Assembly: GCA_001643675.2 (NCBI GenBank)
Contig: LSRY02000012.1
Span: forward strand, 1,552,501-1,616,500
DNA from: Monocercomonoides exilis
Taxonomy: Eukaryota; Preaxostyla; Oxymonadida; Polymastigidae
Reading direction: 5' to 3'
Length of the DNA stretch: 64,000 bases
Shown here one piece after another: positions 12,705-24,331 of the stretch. Made by a program: the position numbers and the translations under genes. The notes under the pieces are model-generated. The model made no database searches and was not told the origin of the DNA. It worked only from the letters and a program-made list of their open reading frames with translations. Positions within the stretch are counted from its first letter, which is position 1. Every line of letters begins with the position of its first letter.

Positions 12705-14528
12705 CTAATTGCAAGGATCAGGCGGAAGCGGAGGAATCAAGCTGAAGAAGTTCGCCTGGCTGACAAGAAAAGAGAAGCTGTTTGATCTGCCGAAGGGCTG
12801 GCAATTCGACGAAGGCTTCGCACAAGAGATCCCTGAAAATGTCACAAAGCCATTCCGCTTCGGCAAATGCGAATTCTCAGCTGTGTCTGGTGCTGCGTGC
12901 ATGCTAGCATGCTCATCCAAATCAGAGTCAATAATCAAAAGAGAAGAAGAGAGTGAAGAAGAAAGTGATGAAGAAGACACAGAAGAGCACAGAGTGGATG
13001 ATGAAAGAGAAGGCGAGGCTGAGAAGCATGAAGCAGACAAAGACGAATTTTGAATCTCATTTGGAGGAAGAGGAAGAGAAGGAGAAGGAGATGATGATGA
13101 TGATGAATCATGTTTGTCGGATGAAGATGAATTTGAAGGACTCGATTCATCTGACGTGCTTCCTTCGAGGTGCTTGCTGCCTCCAAACTCAACAGAAGCA
13201 CTGAAGTCAAAAAAAGAATTGCTCTCGTTCTTCAAATGCATTTCTCTTTCTTTTCCCTCTTCTTTCTCTCTTTCTTCATCTTCAGTCACTTCATCATTGT
13301 CCACATTTTCCTTTTCCACCTTTTCCTCCTTCTTTCCATTGTCTTTCTCTTCATCTTCTGCACATTCTATTCCATCTTTCCGACTCTTTTTGAATGTCAC
13401 TCCGCAATCGCCAGCAGCATCAAGCCTTCTCTCTCTTGTCCAATGTGCATTCCCTTTCTTGTCTGGTGGCATGTTATCTGAAGCTTCTGAATCCAAATGC
13501 TTTTCAGATGGGAATGGCGAAGACAGACATGGAGAAGAAGAAAGAGATGATGCTGCTGTTGTTGTTGAAGATGCCGAAGCTGATGACGAAGATGATGGAA
13601 TGCGCTGCCAGTCGAGTGTTGTTGGCGAAAGAGAAACAGAAAACGAAGGAAGAGAAAGGGGTGGAGCAATCGGCAAACTGGGCAGAGACGGTTTATGCTC
13701 TCCAACAATTTCTGTCTCCTGCTCATCTTCTTCTTGAGCTGGCTTCTCCTCCTTCCAGGATGTTCCACTTGGCTCACAATCGTCAGGCGAGCATCTTCCT
13801 GCAAATCCAACATTCGGCGAAAGTCGTGACCGCTGAACACTCAAAAAGTCTTGATTCTGTATGGCAAACCCAGAGGCCGACAAAAAACACGCTGCCTCAG
13901 ACTGGCCTGGCAATACGCTCGTTTCACTTCCATTCTCATGGCTCAAAGAATAGGGCAAGCATTTTGCAACGATGTGCCTCGTCAGATTGCTGAGCTGCGC
14001 AACAGCCTGCTGGATATCAAAAAGGGAGTTCTGAACATCAATCAGCAGCAATTCCTGCTGCCTGAATCTCCGCTCTTCTGCTTCCCTCAGCCCTTCGATC
14101 TCTCGCTTCAGCTCGCTCTTCACTTCTCGTATCATAGCTGAAAGACCCTCGACAGTCTCCTCACGCCTGAAATATATCTGGAAATAATAAAACAGCTTCA
14201 GTGCAAATGTGGTCGAGTAATCTCTTGTGGAGCCCAGCGCATTCTGTGCATCGCCGATAAGTGCAGACAGTCGATTTTTGGCAACATATTTCTCGTAGAA
14301 ACCCTGCGGAGAAGAACTCAAAGCCCTCAGCCTCTCCAGCTGACTTTCCCCAAACGAGCTCATATCCAGCTCGGTGCCTTCCCACCAGCTGCCCTGTATA
14401 TCGCTAGGTGAGTGATTTAAGTCAGTGTGCATGAACCTCGATAAAATTTTAACTGAATCTAAGAAGATCTTAACCATTATAAAATAATAATTGAAATTTC
14501 TTCTTTGAAGCTTTTCATTTTCATTCAA
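12705..14528 (-). CDS. Hypothetical Ser-rich protein with coiled-coil N-terminal third
   Basis: I do not recognise this protein (607 codons from the first ATG, stop TAG). The ordered part lies roughly at residues 45-195: a WWEGTELD stretch, then a helical region with heptad-like spacing (ETVEGLSAMIREVKSELK, then a Glu/Arg-rich helix and DVQNSLFDIQQAVAQL), which suggests a coiled coil. The rest is low complexity: acidic Glu/Lys tracts (EEKVEKENVDNDEVTEDEE) and long serine runs, ending in a Pro-rich PPLPPDP tail. The first ~45 codons look unlike coding sequence. An 81-nt in-frame segment there begins GTTAAG and ends ATACAG, so it may be an intron, with the conserved protein beginning near GSWWEG (about 14396) after an upstream exon. 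Codon choice in the body is regular and the frame is unbroken, so a real gene is likely. No function is inferred. Confidence 0.6.
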   Translation of the reverse strand: MNENEKLQRRNFNYYFIMVKIFLDSVKILSRFMHTDLNHSPSDIQGSWWEGTELDMSSFGESQLERLRALSSSPQGFYEKYVAKNRLSALIGDAQNALGSTRDYSTTFALKLFYYFQIYFRREETVEGLSAMIREVKSELKREIEGLREAEERRFRQQELLLIDVQNSLFDIQQAVAQLSNLTRHIVAKCLPYSLSHENGSETSVLPGQSEAACFLSASGFAIQNQDFLSVQRSRLSPNVGFAGRCSPDDCEPSGTSWKEEKPAQEEDEQETEIVGEHKPSLPSLPIAPPLSLPSFSVSLSPTTLDWQRIPSSSSSASASSTTTAASSLSSSPCLSSPFPSEKHLDSEASDNMPPDKKGNAHWTRERRLDAAGDCGVTFKKSRKDGIECAEDEEKDNGKKEEKVEKENVDNDEVTEDEEREKEEGKEREMHLKNESNSFFDFSASVEFGGSKHLEGSTSDESSPSNSSSSDKHDSSSSSSPSPSLPLPPNEIQNSSLSASCFSASPSLSSSTLCSSVSSSSLSSSLSSSLLIIDSDLDEHASMHAAPDTAENSHLPKRNGFVTFSGISCAKPSSNCQPFGRSNSFSFLVSQANFFSLIPPLPPDPCN

Positions 14529-15737
14529 AAATCCTTAAAGTTGAATAGTTCAAAAAATAGTGTTTGATGATGAATAAGCATTAATTTTGAGATAGATTCT
14601 TTGTAAATTTTTATTAATGTTTTTGAAACAAAGAGATACTCAAATATTTTTGTTGATGAATGTTTTCACCATTATTTCGAAAGTTCAAATGAAAAATCAA
14701 CAAAAGAAATTTTATTATCAATAAACCATTTTTATTAAGCATTTTTTATCATCTTGTTTTGAAAAATATAGCAAATATCAAACGAATTTTCATTTTTTAT
14801 TTCTCGTTGGAGATGGAAATATTAATTTTTTAATTATTATTCATATGTTTTGATAATGAAATAATTATACTCAAAAGACATTCGTTTGTAATCAAATCAA
14901 GTTATCGTTAATTGGGTGTTTTTTTTGTTTGTTGTTCAAAGTTAGAAAATTTGTATCCAACAGTTAATTGAATTAATATAGTTAACTTGAACAACAAAAG
15001 AGAAATTTGAAATGCAAAAAATGCACACTCTGCGAGGGGTTTTGAATTTTCTTCAAATACTTAAAACTTTTATAATTTCAGATTAATTATTTGAATCCAA
15101 AAGTTTTTTTGAAATAAGGAATCAAACCGCTTTTCTATATAATAAAAAATAATAATTCACGTGACAGAAAAAAACATCCTTAAAATTTGTTTTTATTGTT
15201 AAAGAATCTTGTAAAAATAATGAAATTAGAAAAAAAGCCAATGATCAAAAAATTTTTTTAAAATATTTCTTTCGCAAAAAAATAAAATATAAAAAGCTGG
15301 TTTAATATGACTTTAACTTTCCATGAATGAAAAATAAGTTCTGAAATATTTTTTCAAACAAACAAACTAACAAAAATATTTTTCAAACCAAGGAGATATG
15401 TGTGCACGAACAAATTTTGATCAAAAATGTCAAAAACACTAAGCAATTTCCAAAAGAGCAACAACAACGAAAGCAATTTAAAAATAAAATTTCATGAAGA
15501 AGCATATCATTTTTATTTAAAAAAATCTCTAAAGTTGATGGAGGGAAAAAATGAAAAGATAATTGAAATAATAACGAAACACTCAACAGTTATCGCTAAA
15601 TGGAATTTTAAAAAAAATAAAATAATTGTAATTAGCATAATTTTCTTTGCACTCCAAAAAGTGTAAAACATTTCTAAAGAAAAAAGTTGTAATAAACCAA
15701 AATACCCGAAAATAAATTGTATTCACTGTTCTCCTCA
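14529..15737. other. AT-rich spacer, one doubtful small ORF
   Basis: This is about 1.2 kb of very AT-rich sequence between two minus-strand genes. The only item worth naming is a 79-codon plus-strand frame at 15427-15666 that starts MSKTLSNFQKSNNN and ends in a hydrophobic stretch (IIVISIIFFALQ) like a tail anchor. Its composition follows the surrounding AT bias and nothing else supports it. I see no RNA gene or repeat. Confidence 0.4.
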
Positions 15738-18700
15738 TCAATTTTTCTCGTCCATAATCGATTTGTATTGTCTTCGCTTCCTGTTTCTCACCACGCAAAC
15801 AACAATTACAACCCCCGCAACCACAACTATTGAAAATACACTCACAGACACAATGATGGCCACCAATTGAGCTGTTGTCAATTTCTTCGGATCTTCTTTC
15901 TTTTGCTTGGCCAAAGAAACATAATCTGTGCTCCTTTTTTCTCCTTCTGATATGCCGCTTGGGTATCTCAGCCGGCAAACCAACGATGTGTATTCGTCGC
16001 CATCCAGCAGTGACGGAGGAATCGTCACTCTCATTTCTGTCTCGTTCACATACTCAGAAACAGGGCATTCAATCCACTCCTTCGTTTTCCCCACTCTTTT
16101 CTCAGATGCTTCAACTGTTAGTTCGCATGGAAATAGATAAGACCCGTGAATAACAGCTTGTGCCCTTTCATCTGATTCGATTATTCGATCTTTTCCTTTC
16201 TCTGATGTCTCCTTAGCCTTTTTAATCATTGTTGCATTTTTCAAAATGGGGGTGAAGAAATATGAATCCATATCTTTGATTGCACTTCCACTGGCCTCTC
16301 CTTCCACAAGCATTCCAAATGGCTTCCCATCCAATCCATCGCTTCCAGCTGCCAAGCTATTGATGAAAATGTAATAACTTTCAGACTTGTCCGGAGATCG
16401 AATATTGTTTCGCAGCGATGGAAACTTTTCCCAATTGTTGCCGATCGGGTGGTTGTTCACAAAGCTGCAGTTATTCAAGATCAGACGAGAATACGTTGAA
16501 TAAATTGCACCTTCTCCGATGTCCACAAACGAGCTGTCGTTGATTGTTATATAAAACGCTTCTTGCAGACAAATTAATCCAGAATCCCACGAGCACAATG
16601 GATTCTCCTCTTCGTTGACTTCATTCATCTGATTGTTGCTTGCAAATGGTTTCTGCGATTTCATAAAGCTATTCTTCCTTTTTCTTTCTTTGGAATTTTT
16701 GCATTCGTTGTGTTGTTTACCGCTTGTGATGTTTCCGTTTCTCCCATAAATGACCAGTTGTGAAAATGTTTCAAATCCTTGGCTGAATACAATCAACCTG
16801 TACGGAAGAGCTTTTCCTTCTCCGCCCAGCACATTTTCTCCCTTCAATCCTGTATACCAGGGCCTGAAGACAACATCAGTAATCATTAATTTATCTTCTG
16901 CATAAATTACATCCAGTGCGTCTCCCTCAATGGCATCTGGATACTCGATGTCAATGTGCTCAAACTTCAGATAATAATTGTCCATATAAAACACAGCTGT
17001 TGACTCCTCCGCTTTCATATTCGATTCAATCCGAAGGATTCCTCGATTTTTCTCGGGGATTGAAAGCGTCTTAAAAGCTGTATCAGATTTACGCTCAGCT
17101 CTGGATGAAGATTCAAATGCTGAAGCGATTGTAACATATTCGTTAATCAAAAATGGCTTGTCCACGATGACTCTTCCAATTATATGCATCTTCAGTGCTC
17201 CATTCTGTATTCCATGTCCGATGGCTGTGCTGATCAGATCGCACGGTCTTTCTTTTTTCCCGCAAATTTTGTCGTTGCTAGCCTTCGCTCCTCCAACATA
17301 TATGTTCTTTGAATGATACGGTAGTCTATTCGCTTCATCGCTCAGAAGATCAACAATATTCATTTCTCCGCCTTTCCTTTCTTCCAGAAGCATCAGATTT
17401 GCACTTCCATAAATATCTTCCATCTCAAATTCGAAAAATTCTTCTTTTATCTGCTTCCTTCCAATCGGAAACGAAAGATACGCATTCTCCCCTTTGTCAG
17501 CACAACAATCAGCAAATATCATCCCGTTCAATCTCAAATTAACTGCTTCTGTTATTTCATCTGCAGCTCGAATAAACAGCGCTCCACCTTTCGATTCTTC
17601 ATTCAGCATTGAACTACGTTCATATGAAGTCATTTGAGAACTTTTGAACGAACAATTTTTGAATTCAGTATCGTAAAAACTGTAATAATTCCCATTCCCA
17701 ATCTCCAAATACAGCACTCCTCCCAGTCTATGTTCCGTTGATATGCAATTGGAAAATTTTCCATTGAAAAAGCTTAGCTGTCTGCACTTGGTCAAAATAG
17801 TAATAATTGACTGTGATGTGCTCGTTGTAGAGATTGTGTCCATGCTCAACCTAATCAAATCAATATTTTCCGCAGCTTCCGCCAAGATGAGTGCAAAAGA
17901 AGATGTGAAATGAGAGATAAAGACCTCATTCATGTATAGAGTTCCCATTTTACATTCGATTAGCACACAGTTTAGAATCTGTTTAGAATCTATGCACGAG
18001 ATATTCACTCGATAGATGTCAGCATACGCCCCGTCTCCATCACACACAAACAGACTATTATCTCTCCCGCTTTGCCTCGTTGTGTCTATTTGCACATCTG
18101 CTCTGTACAGTCGAAGATACGCATTTTGCCGCACATTAAACAGTCCCTCACCTGGGTACACCTTCGCTTCGTCCAGAACTGTTGTGATGCTGATGACGTT
18201 ATTTTTTCTGTTTGTGACTGAAGCAAATCTTTCTTCAATCATTATTGGCTCTGTGTCGTATTTGTTGCCGTCTTCTGTTGTATACACTGTAAATGCTCTG
18301 CCTGGCAGACAGTTCAAGAGAGCCTGCTTCATCGTCTTGCAAGCCCTTTTCTCTCTTCTACCACATCCTCCACTGTCTTCTCCATTTATCCCATCGACAG
18401 CAATATCGACCGTGTCAAAGCGCAGCCAGTCGCTATGGAAAACTATTGTTCCATCTTTCTTTATTGCTCCAACTCGATGGTCTTTCGTCACGCTGAAGGA
18501 ATCTGCGTCAAAAGGCGATCGGCTCATTTCAATGTCTCCTTCACTGCACAGCGCAAGATCATTTCCGCATTGTTCTGCAGAATTATCTTCGAAGAAACAG
18601 TTTTTGAATAAAATTTCGTCGATCAGCCTTGCCTCTTCTCCCAAATGTATTGCCATCCCTCCGCCTGTCTTCGCCTTGCATTCCAGAAATGTTCCGTTTC

Positions 18701-19835
18701 TGCATTCAAATCCTGCCATTTTTGTTAGATCACACACCAGCAGCCCTCCTCCATCAACAGCTGCCTCACAGCTGCGAAACTCGACATTTTCCAACTTCAC
18801 TTTCCCTTTCATCGCGCCAATCATTGCTCCTCCTCCACGAACCGCTCTTCCATAATCAAATGAAGTGTCGAGAATGTTCAGTTCACTCTCTGGGTGCATC
18901 ATCTCAAAATAAATACAGCCACCATTTTCTGATTTCAGAGATCGAATCGAAGATATTGTACATTCGGAAATAGTAATCTTCACTTTTTTGTCTCCCCCAC
19001 TTTTTGCTTCGAGCAACGCTGGTCCTGCATTTCCCCTCTCAACAGAGCTTAAGCGGCCTCCTTCCAGTGTGAACGAAGATGGAAGCTCCAGTGCACATTC
19101 TTTTTCAAGCTTTGCATAGTGTATTTGAACGTTCTTCAATTTTTGTACAGCAACATCTTCGGATATGTGCAGAATGGTCACACTAGATAGATAATAATAT
19201 CTTAAATAACCCCAAAAAAATCCATCAATTGATAATTTACCTTCTGTTATTCTCAAGATCGAAAAAGGGGCATATTCATCGATCCATTTTTGAAAATATA
19301 TGTTGCAATCCACTATTGTCAAATCACCTTCAAGGCCTCTAGAAAGAATAATTGCAGATGCTTCTTCTGCTCCCATTGATTCCCGTTGAGTTTTAAAGGG
19401 AATAAGATTAAATGTCAAATGTTTCAATGTCAATGTTTTCTCATTCACCATGTGGAACATCCCTTTCGCAGCAATGTCATCCAATTCAAAATTGACTGTT
19501 CTTCTCGTTCCCTGTTCCGATGCTGCTGCCATCGCAAGGCTGAAATCTTTTGAAAATTGAAAGCCGTATGGTATTTCAGCAGAGTCAACAATCTTTATGG
19601 TTTTATCTCCAGGAACTTCTCCAAGCAGCTCAATCCCTTTCGCAATTGTTTTGCACGGATCGGCTTCACTTCCACAGTTCTGTTTCGAATCGTCTCCTTT
19701 TTCGGAAATAAAAACGGCATCAACAGCTGCCTCGGGACAGCCATCGGAAAATGCATTTAATCGATTTTTGCTATCACGTTGTGGAGCAGGACAACTGGCA
19801 AACAGACAGTTCGCGAGAATAAAAATCAAAAACAT
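15738..19835 (-). CDS. Cell-surface parallel-beta-helix (polymorphic outer-membrane-protein-like) membrane protein
   Basis: This predicted type I surface protein has 1365 residues. Residues 1-14 (MFLIFILANCLFAS) are a signal peptide. The ectodomain consists of short beta strands with repeated Asn-, Gly- and Cys-containing turns such as NGGCIYFEM, GGGAMIGAMKG and GGGLLVCD, the pattern of right-handed parallel-beta-helix repeats seen in Pmp-like proteins of parabasalids and oxymonads. Three large modules each open with a Cys-Gly...Pro/Ala-Cys-Lys/Asp-Thr/Leu signature: CGSEADPCKTIAKG (near 54), CGRREKRACKTMKQ (near 490) and CGKKERPCDLISTA (near 855). A single transmembrane helix (about 1320-1345, rich in Ile/Val) is followed by a short basic tail RNRKRRQYKSIMDEKN with no signalling domain. 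Adhesion or environmental sensing is an inference from the family. The modules are shared with the larger protein at 28385-37378. The gene is one uninterrupted exon ending in TGA. Confidence 0.8.
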   Translation of the reverse strand: MFLIFILANCLFASCPAPQRDSKNRLNAFSDGCPEAAVDAVFISEKGDDSKQNCGSEADPCKTIAKGIELLGEVPGDKTIKIVDSAEIPYGFQFSKDFSLAMAAASEQGTRRTVNFELDDIAAKGMFHMVNEKTLTLKHLTFNLIPFKTQRESMGAEEASAIILSRGLEGDLTIVDCNIYFQKWIDEYAPFSILRITEGKLSIDGFFWGYLRYYYLSSVTILHISEDVAVQKLKNVQIHYAKLEKECALELPSSFTLEGGRLSSVERGNAGPALLEAKSGGDKKVKITISECTISSIRSLKSENGGCIYFEMMHPESELNILDTSFDYGRAVRGGGAMIGAMKGKVKLENVEFRSCEAAVDGGGLLVCDLTKMAGFECRNGTFLECKAKTGGGMAIHLGEEARLIDEILFKNCFFEDNSAEQCGNDLALCSEGDIEMSRSPFDADSFSVTKDHRVGAIKKDGTIVFHSDWLRFDTVDIAVDGINGEDSGGCGRREKRACKTMKQALLNCLPGRAFTVYTTEDGNKYDTEPIMIEERFASVTNRKNNVISITTVLDEAKVYPGEGLFNVRQNAYLRLYRADVQIDTTRQSGRDNSLFVCDGDGAYADIYRVNISCIDSKQILNCVLIECKMGTLYMNEVFISHFTSSFALILAEAAENIDLIRLSMDTISTTSTSQSIITILTKCRQLSFFNGKFSNCISTEHRLGGVLYLEIGNGNYYSFYDTEFKNCSFKSSQMTSYERSSMLNEESKGGALFIRAADEITEAVNLRLNGMIFADCCADKGENAYLSFPIGRKQIKEEFFEFEMEDIYGSANLMLLEERKGGEMNIVDLLSDEANRLPYHSKNIYVGGAKASNDKICGKKERPCDLISTAIGHGIQNGALKMHIIGRVIVDKPFLINEYVTIASAFESSSRAERKSDTAFKTLSIPEKNRGILRIESNMKAEESTAVFYMDNYYLKFEHIDIEYPDAIEGDALDVIYAEDKLMITDVVFRPWYTGLKGENVLGGEGKALPYRLIVFSQGFETFSQLVIYGRNGNITSGKQHNECKNSKERKRKNSFMKSQKPFASNNQMNEVNEEENPLCSWDSGLICLQEAFYITINDSSFVDIGEGAIYSTYSRLILNNCSFVNNHPIGNNWEKFPSLRNNIRSPDKSESYYIFINSLAAGSDGLDGKPFGMLVEGEASGSAIKDMDSYFFTPILKNATMIKKAKETSEKGKDRIIESDERAQAVIHGSYLFPCELTVEASEKRVGKTKEWIECPVSEYVNETEMRVTIPPSLLDGDEYTSLVCRLRYPSGISEGEKRSTDYVSLAKQKKEDPKKLTTAQLVAIIVSVSVFSIVVVAGVVIVVCVVRNRKRRQYKSIMDEKN

Positions 19836-22370
19836 ATTAATAGAAAGACAATTGGTTGTTGATCAATTTTGAAGAAAATAATTATCAAAAGTGTTCTCAT
19901 TTCAAACAATCTTTTGAAACGATTTGTTTCGGTAAAACTGCGCCTTGATATTGATGATTGGATTTTTAGTATTGGCAGTTTTCTAATTCCAGAATACATT
20001 TCAGAAAGAAAAAACAACTTTTTTCTGCCATTTGATGAGAAGAAGAAAGAGAAATATATTTTTATGTTACAAATAAAATTTCTTTATTTTCCCGACAATT
20101 TCTTGCATGTTTCACAAAGCAATAAATCATTCATTCAATTCAAATGAATAAACACAGTTGCTTCAAAACAAAACTTGCAACAAAACAAGAATCTCAAAAG
20201 CAACTTTTTCATCAGATTATTTTTTAATGTTTCACGTGAAGAAAATTTCAATGATTGAAAATTTGAAAACTGATGATGAGCTATTTGCCCTGTCAATGAG
20301 GGCAACTTTGACTTTGGAGAGAAATGAAACTATTCCGATTGGCGCATTGACATTCACTCACTCCGATCTTCTTCATAACCATAATCATCTCAGTTGCTCG
20401 GAAAAGCCAGCTTTTCATGTTATGAAGCAGTGCATTTCCATTTTCATGAAGATATCCACTTTTCCATTTTCTTTTTTTGCAGCTTCCTGTCTTAAGTTAT
20501 GTTTGGTCTTCAGTTTCTCTTTGCTATTGATTCTGCCTCGATACAAATGCTTTTCCAATTTATCTCCCACAAATCTTGAATAAAAACAAAAAATACAGAA
20601 TTGGTACACTCCACTTCTCTCCTCCTCTCTCTTTCCTCTTCTCATCACCTTCTTCGAGTGTTCCTGTTCCAACAACTTGACCATATCCGCATCATCCCCT
20701 CTTCCCACCCAACTGATTCTGACTGAACTGTCATTCAGAACATCAGAAGAATTACCGCATGGAACAGCATGCTTGATTCAGTCATAAATAGAGCACATTT
20801 AGAAACAGAGCTTTCTTTTTTTTTCAACCTCATCTCACAACATGCACACAGCCTTAGAAACAGAATAGAAAAAGAAATCCTCAGTGTTGCAAAGTCTTTC
20901 ACAAATCATTCCCATCAATGAAAATTTCCAACAACAAGAAAAGATCAATCACCAAAATAACACGCAAACAAAGAGAACATTAGATGGAAAAGCAAAGCAA
21001 ATGATGCTCCGTTTTCCTGTGATGAAGAGCGCTATGATTGAGAAAAGAACAATTGAACGCTTTGATGGCAGTTGTGAGTGAATGTTTGCAGATTGTTGAG
21101 GAAAGAGAACTTGGCTGCAAGAGAAGAATGACCACAAGCGGAAAAAGGAAGAGCAGCTGAAGAGGAAGGTGTACAGAATCCAGCAGACGAAGAAACAGAA
21201 ACAGAAGAAGATGAGCTGAAATTGCATGTTATTTTTCCTAGAAAATGTTAAACATGGAACGGAAGATGTTGTGATAAAACAGCAACTCTTTGAATTTCGC
21301 ACGCGACAATTAATGGAAAAGTTGAAAACATATCACAGATAAAGCAAACCATGATTTTTGCACTCTCTTGTAAAAAAAAATGAGTCAAAGCAGAAGATGA
21401 GAATCAATGAAGGAAAAAGGCAATAGAACATTAAAACAAATGACTTGATTTGATAATGATTGTCAATTTCAAAGGCAAGAGAATTTCGAATCCCATTTCA
21501 CCAAATATTCTTTTGTTTTGAATTACGATCTTTTATTGAATTTCCAAACAAATTGTTTTTATTGTCCCACTTTCAACTTTGATAACAGCTTTCTTTTCTG
21601 AAAATGCACCAATTTGTTTCACTTCTTTTTCATGTTGACTTTTCACTGAACTTGTTATCATCCCAATCAGAAAAAGTTGAGAAAAGAAGCAAGAAGTCTT
21701 TTATCAATTTTCTTTGCAAATTGTTGTTTGATCTTTTGTCATTTTCGCTTCATTTTTCTCACTTAAAAAAGGTTTGAGTTTTTTTTTTTGATTGCTGGAT
21801 GTTTTGACTTTGAAAAGGCTTCACGCGCAGATATGTGCATCATGAATTGAAACATTTTATTGCTTGCACACAATAATTCGCATCGAATATTTTTGTTAAT
21901 TATGTTTCCTTTTGAAGCATGTTTAAAAAAAACATTCATCAGAAAGAATACCAAATTTGAAAATTTTCTTTTCTCTGCAATCTGCCATCGCAGGAAATAA
22001 TTCTCGCAATTCAGTGATGTATTTTATCCAATGTATTCTCTTTTTGCAAATAAATATTTTCGTTTGATAAAAAGAAATAATTATGATCACAATTACCATA
22101 ACAACAAACTTGAATTGTTGAATCATTGTTCTTCTTCTCTATTACTCGCCAAAAATACAACTACGCTATAAAGGATAGTATGAGCAATGAAATTGAAATG
22201 ACTGTGGTCACTTTTCATTCAAATAACTTTTCAAATTGTTTTGTATTTTATCATGTGTGCATGATGATAATGATGCATTTTCTTGATGGTTCACATTTGT
22301 TTTAAATGCAGGAGACGGATGTAACAAAAAGATTTTTGGGTTTGCAAGCAATGATGCTTTTGAATTTACG
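19836..22370. other. Non-coding 5'-to-5' spacer
   Basis: This 2.5 kb spacer lies between two divergently transcribed genes. It is AT-rich with pyrimidine tracts. Open frames (for example 19869-20147 + and 20158-20583 +) have no domain and look random. Just before 22371, TTTAAATGCAG at about 22302-22312 resembles a 3' splice site, and the frame after it is open into the downstream gene, so an upstream exon of that gene may lie here. I saw no RNA genes or long repeats. Confidence 0.45.
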
Positions 22371-23726
22371 ATGGATAAATTTCTTTCTTTTCTTTCTGAT
22401 TTTTTTGAAGTCTTGTTCGACGAATTGGGCCATTGCACTGAAATTGAGCAAAAACAGAAAATAAAGAAAATGAATAGACTGATCGATGAGATGGACAAAA
22501 AAGAACTCCGTTTTACATTCACATTGGAGTATTTCGAAACAATCGACAAAATGATTGAAGAAAAGAAATTGACTTTTGACAATGCCATTTTGCTGATGAA
22601 GCATATTGGGTATTGGATAGCGCTGATCAATATGACAGTTTACGGCTTTTTCACTTCTTCGTTGTGCAAAAGAATTCAAGAGATGATAATCATTGAAGAA
22701 AAATTAAAAGAAGGAAAGAATGAAAGCCTTCTTGTTGATCTTTGTGAATGCTATCTTTTGATTAACGATGTCAAATCATCGGAATTGCTTTCAATTTGCG
22801 TGCCATGTCTTATGAAAGTCGCATTAAGGAAAGAGGATAGCAAGGACATTCAAGAAGAAGTGGAAATGGCTTTGATTTCTATAAATAATATTAACGAATA
22901 TAAAGTATAATTTTTCATCTCTTTTCAATTTTCCTTTTAAATTTTGATATTATTTCTGAAATAGTTCATAGAAAAAGAATTGTTTTTGAGCAATGTCACA
23001 GAAATTTTCCAGAATTATCAAGAGCATCGCAATCTGACACGACTTGCTTATCAATCAGCTTGGCAGTTTTTGGTCTTCAGACTTTGGTGCCATGGAAATT
23101 TGAGAGATGTTATTGTCAATGAGCTGCATTTTGCTAGAGAGGCAACAAGAGAATTGGAAGAGCTGATTGAGTGCGTGGATTGGAAGAGAAAAGAAGATGA
23201 AATGAGCAAAGAAGAAGCAAAAGCAGCGAGCATTGCGAAGAGATGGCTCGCAACACTGGCTTTTTTTTTTCAATCCTTCATATTGATGAATGAAGAATTT
23301 ATTTTGCTAATCTGCAGGATTGTTGAAGTGTTTAGGGTGGCAAAGGATAATTGCAGAGAAATATGCAATCGATGTATTGATTCAGTAATCTATGCAGCGG
23401 GAAACAGAGCAATGAAAGTTGAGTATTTGTTGAAAAGTGGAGCTGTTGATATTATTTTGAAGGAGATGCAGCATCAAACATTTAATGCTAACATGGGGTA
23501 CAATTACTGTTTATTTTTTTATTTTGTTTTACGCCGATTGAAAGAAGAAGAGAAAGAGGAAATTGTCAAAGTGAAAAGAAATGCAGCAAGAATGGAGACC
23601 TTTGGAAAGATGGAAGAAGAAGGATACGAAGATTGCATTATCGGATTGCTGCTGTTAAACGCTGAGGAGATGATTAGAGATGGCTATTTAATAACAAATG
23701 TTGAAGATCTTTTTGTGCGTCCATAA
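22371..23726 (+). CDS. Two-exon helical protein of a Monocercomonoides-type expanded family
   Basis: Exons 22371-22904 and 22965-23726 join in phase 0 across a 60-nt GTATAA...TAG intron to give 431 residues. Splicing is needed: exon 1 reads into a stop 2 codons past the junction, and exon 2 opens in frame with FIEKELFLSN. The protein is almost all helix, with recurring Leu/Cys helices suggestive of an ARM/HEAT-like fold. Recognisable stretches include ELGHCTEIEQKQKI, LVDLCECYLL, LLSICVPCLMKVAL, NLTRLAYQSAWQFL and VIVNELHFAREATRELEEL. From memory these match a large, function-unknown family in Monocercomonoides, including the intron position before the EKEL segment. No function can be assigned. 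The stop TAA is followed directly by AG (TAAAG). The start may lie upstream, since the frame stays open for about 25 codons before this ATG. Confidence 0.8.
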
Positions 23727-24331
23727 AGCGAATGCTCTTTTCTATTCTATTCATCATTGAAATCTCAGAAAAATTATCAAAAGAATGAATTTTGATTGAA
23801 ATAAAGAATCAGAAGAGGCAGATGGCAGCAAATGAACTCAGAAAAGAAAATGAGAAAATGAAGAAAAAAGAAAAGACATCATTCTGAAATAAGATCTTCA
23901 ACTTAACAATATGAATATTCAAGACAAATGGTGAATTCTTCATTCATTTCAATTTGTCTTCACATTATCGTCTTCTTCATATGCTTCTGCTTCAATCTTT
24001 CACTCTCACTTTCACTCACATTGTGTCAATCGACATTTCATCAATGAATTCTTCGCCTTTTTCTTCTGTTAATTTTGTAATGTCACACAAACCAATTAAT
24101 TCCAGCAAATCTCAAAATGTTTTGAAGAATCCTTCATCGCTTCGCTTTGGATGAAATATAACTACAATATTCACTATCACGTGTCTTCCACTTCTTCATT
24201 CTTTTCGTCTTCTTCTTCTTCACATTTTTATTCTAGGGTCAGTAATTTATCTGTACCCAAAAAATTAATCGGGACCTAAATTTTCTGGCTCTCCAGAGCA
24301 CTTTTAGAAAAGAATAAATTACAGAAAACAT
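23727..24331. other. AT-rich spacer before the inverted repeat
   Basis: Six hundred bases follow the family gene with no credible reading frame. Purine-rich then pyrimidine-rich runs (to about 24235) give way to the left flank of the long inverted repeat. A heptamer GAAAACA at 24324-24330 also occurs at 25115-25121 on the far side of the repeat and could be a target-site duplication, but the spacing is asymmetric and the match is short. Confidence 0.4.

Noticed and set aside
12267-12708. Two overlapping plus-strand frames of 125-132 codons
   Set aside because: They are AT-rich, with no domain and random amino-acid composition; they probably lie in the 3' flank of the minus-strand gene.
15427-15666. 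79-codon plus-strand frame with hydrophobic C-terminus
   Set aside because: Its composition matches the AT-rich background, and there is no homology signal or splice support; it could easily be chance.
18016-18855. 279-codon plus-strand frame inside the 15738-19835 surface-protein gene
   Set aside because: It is antisense to a well-supported beta-helix coding region, with random Ser/Leu/Pro composition and no motifs.
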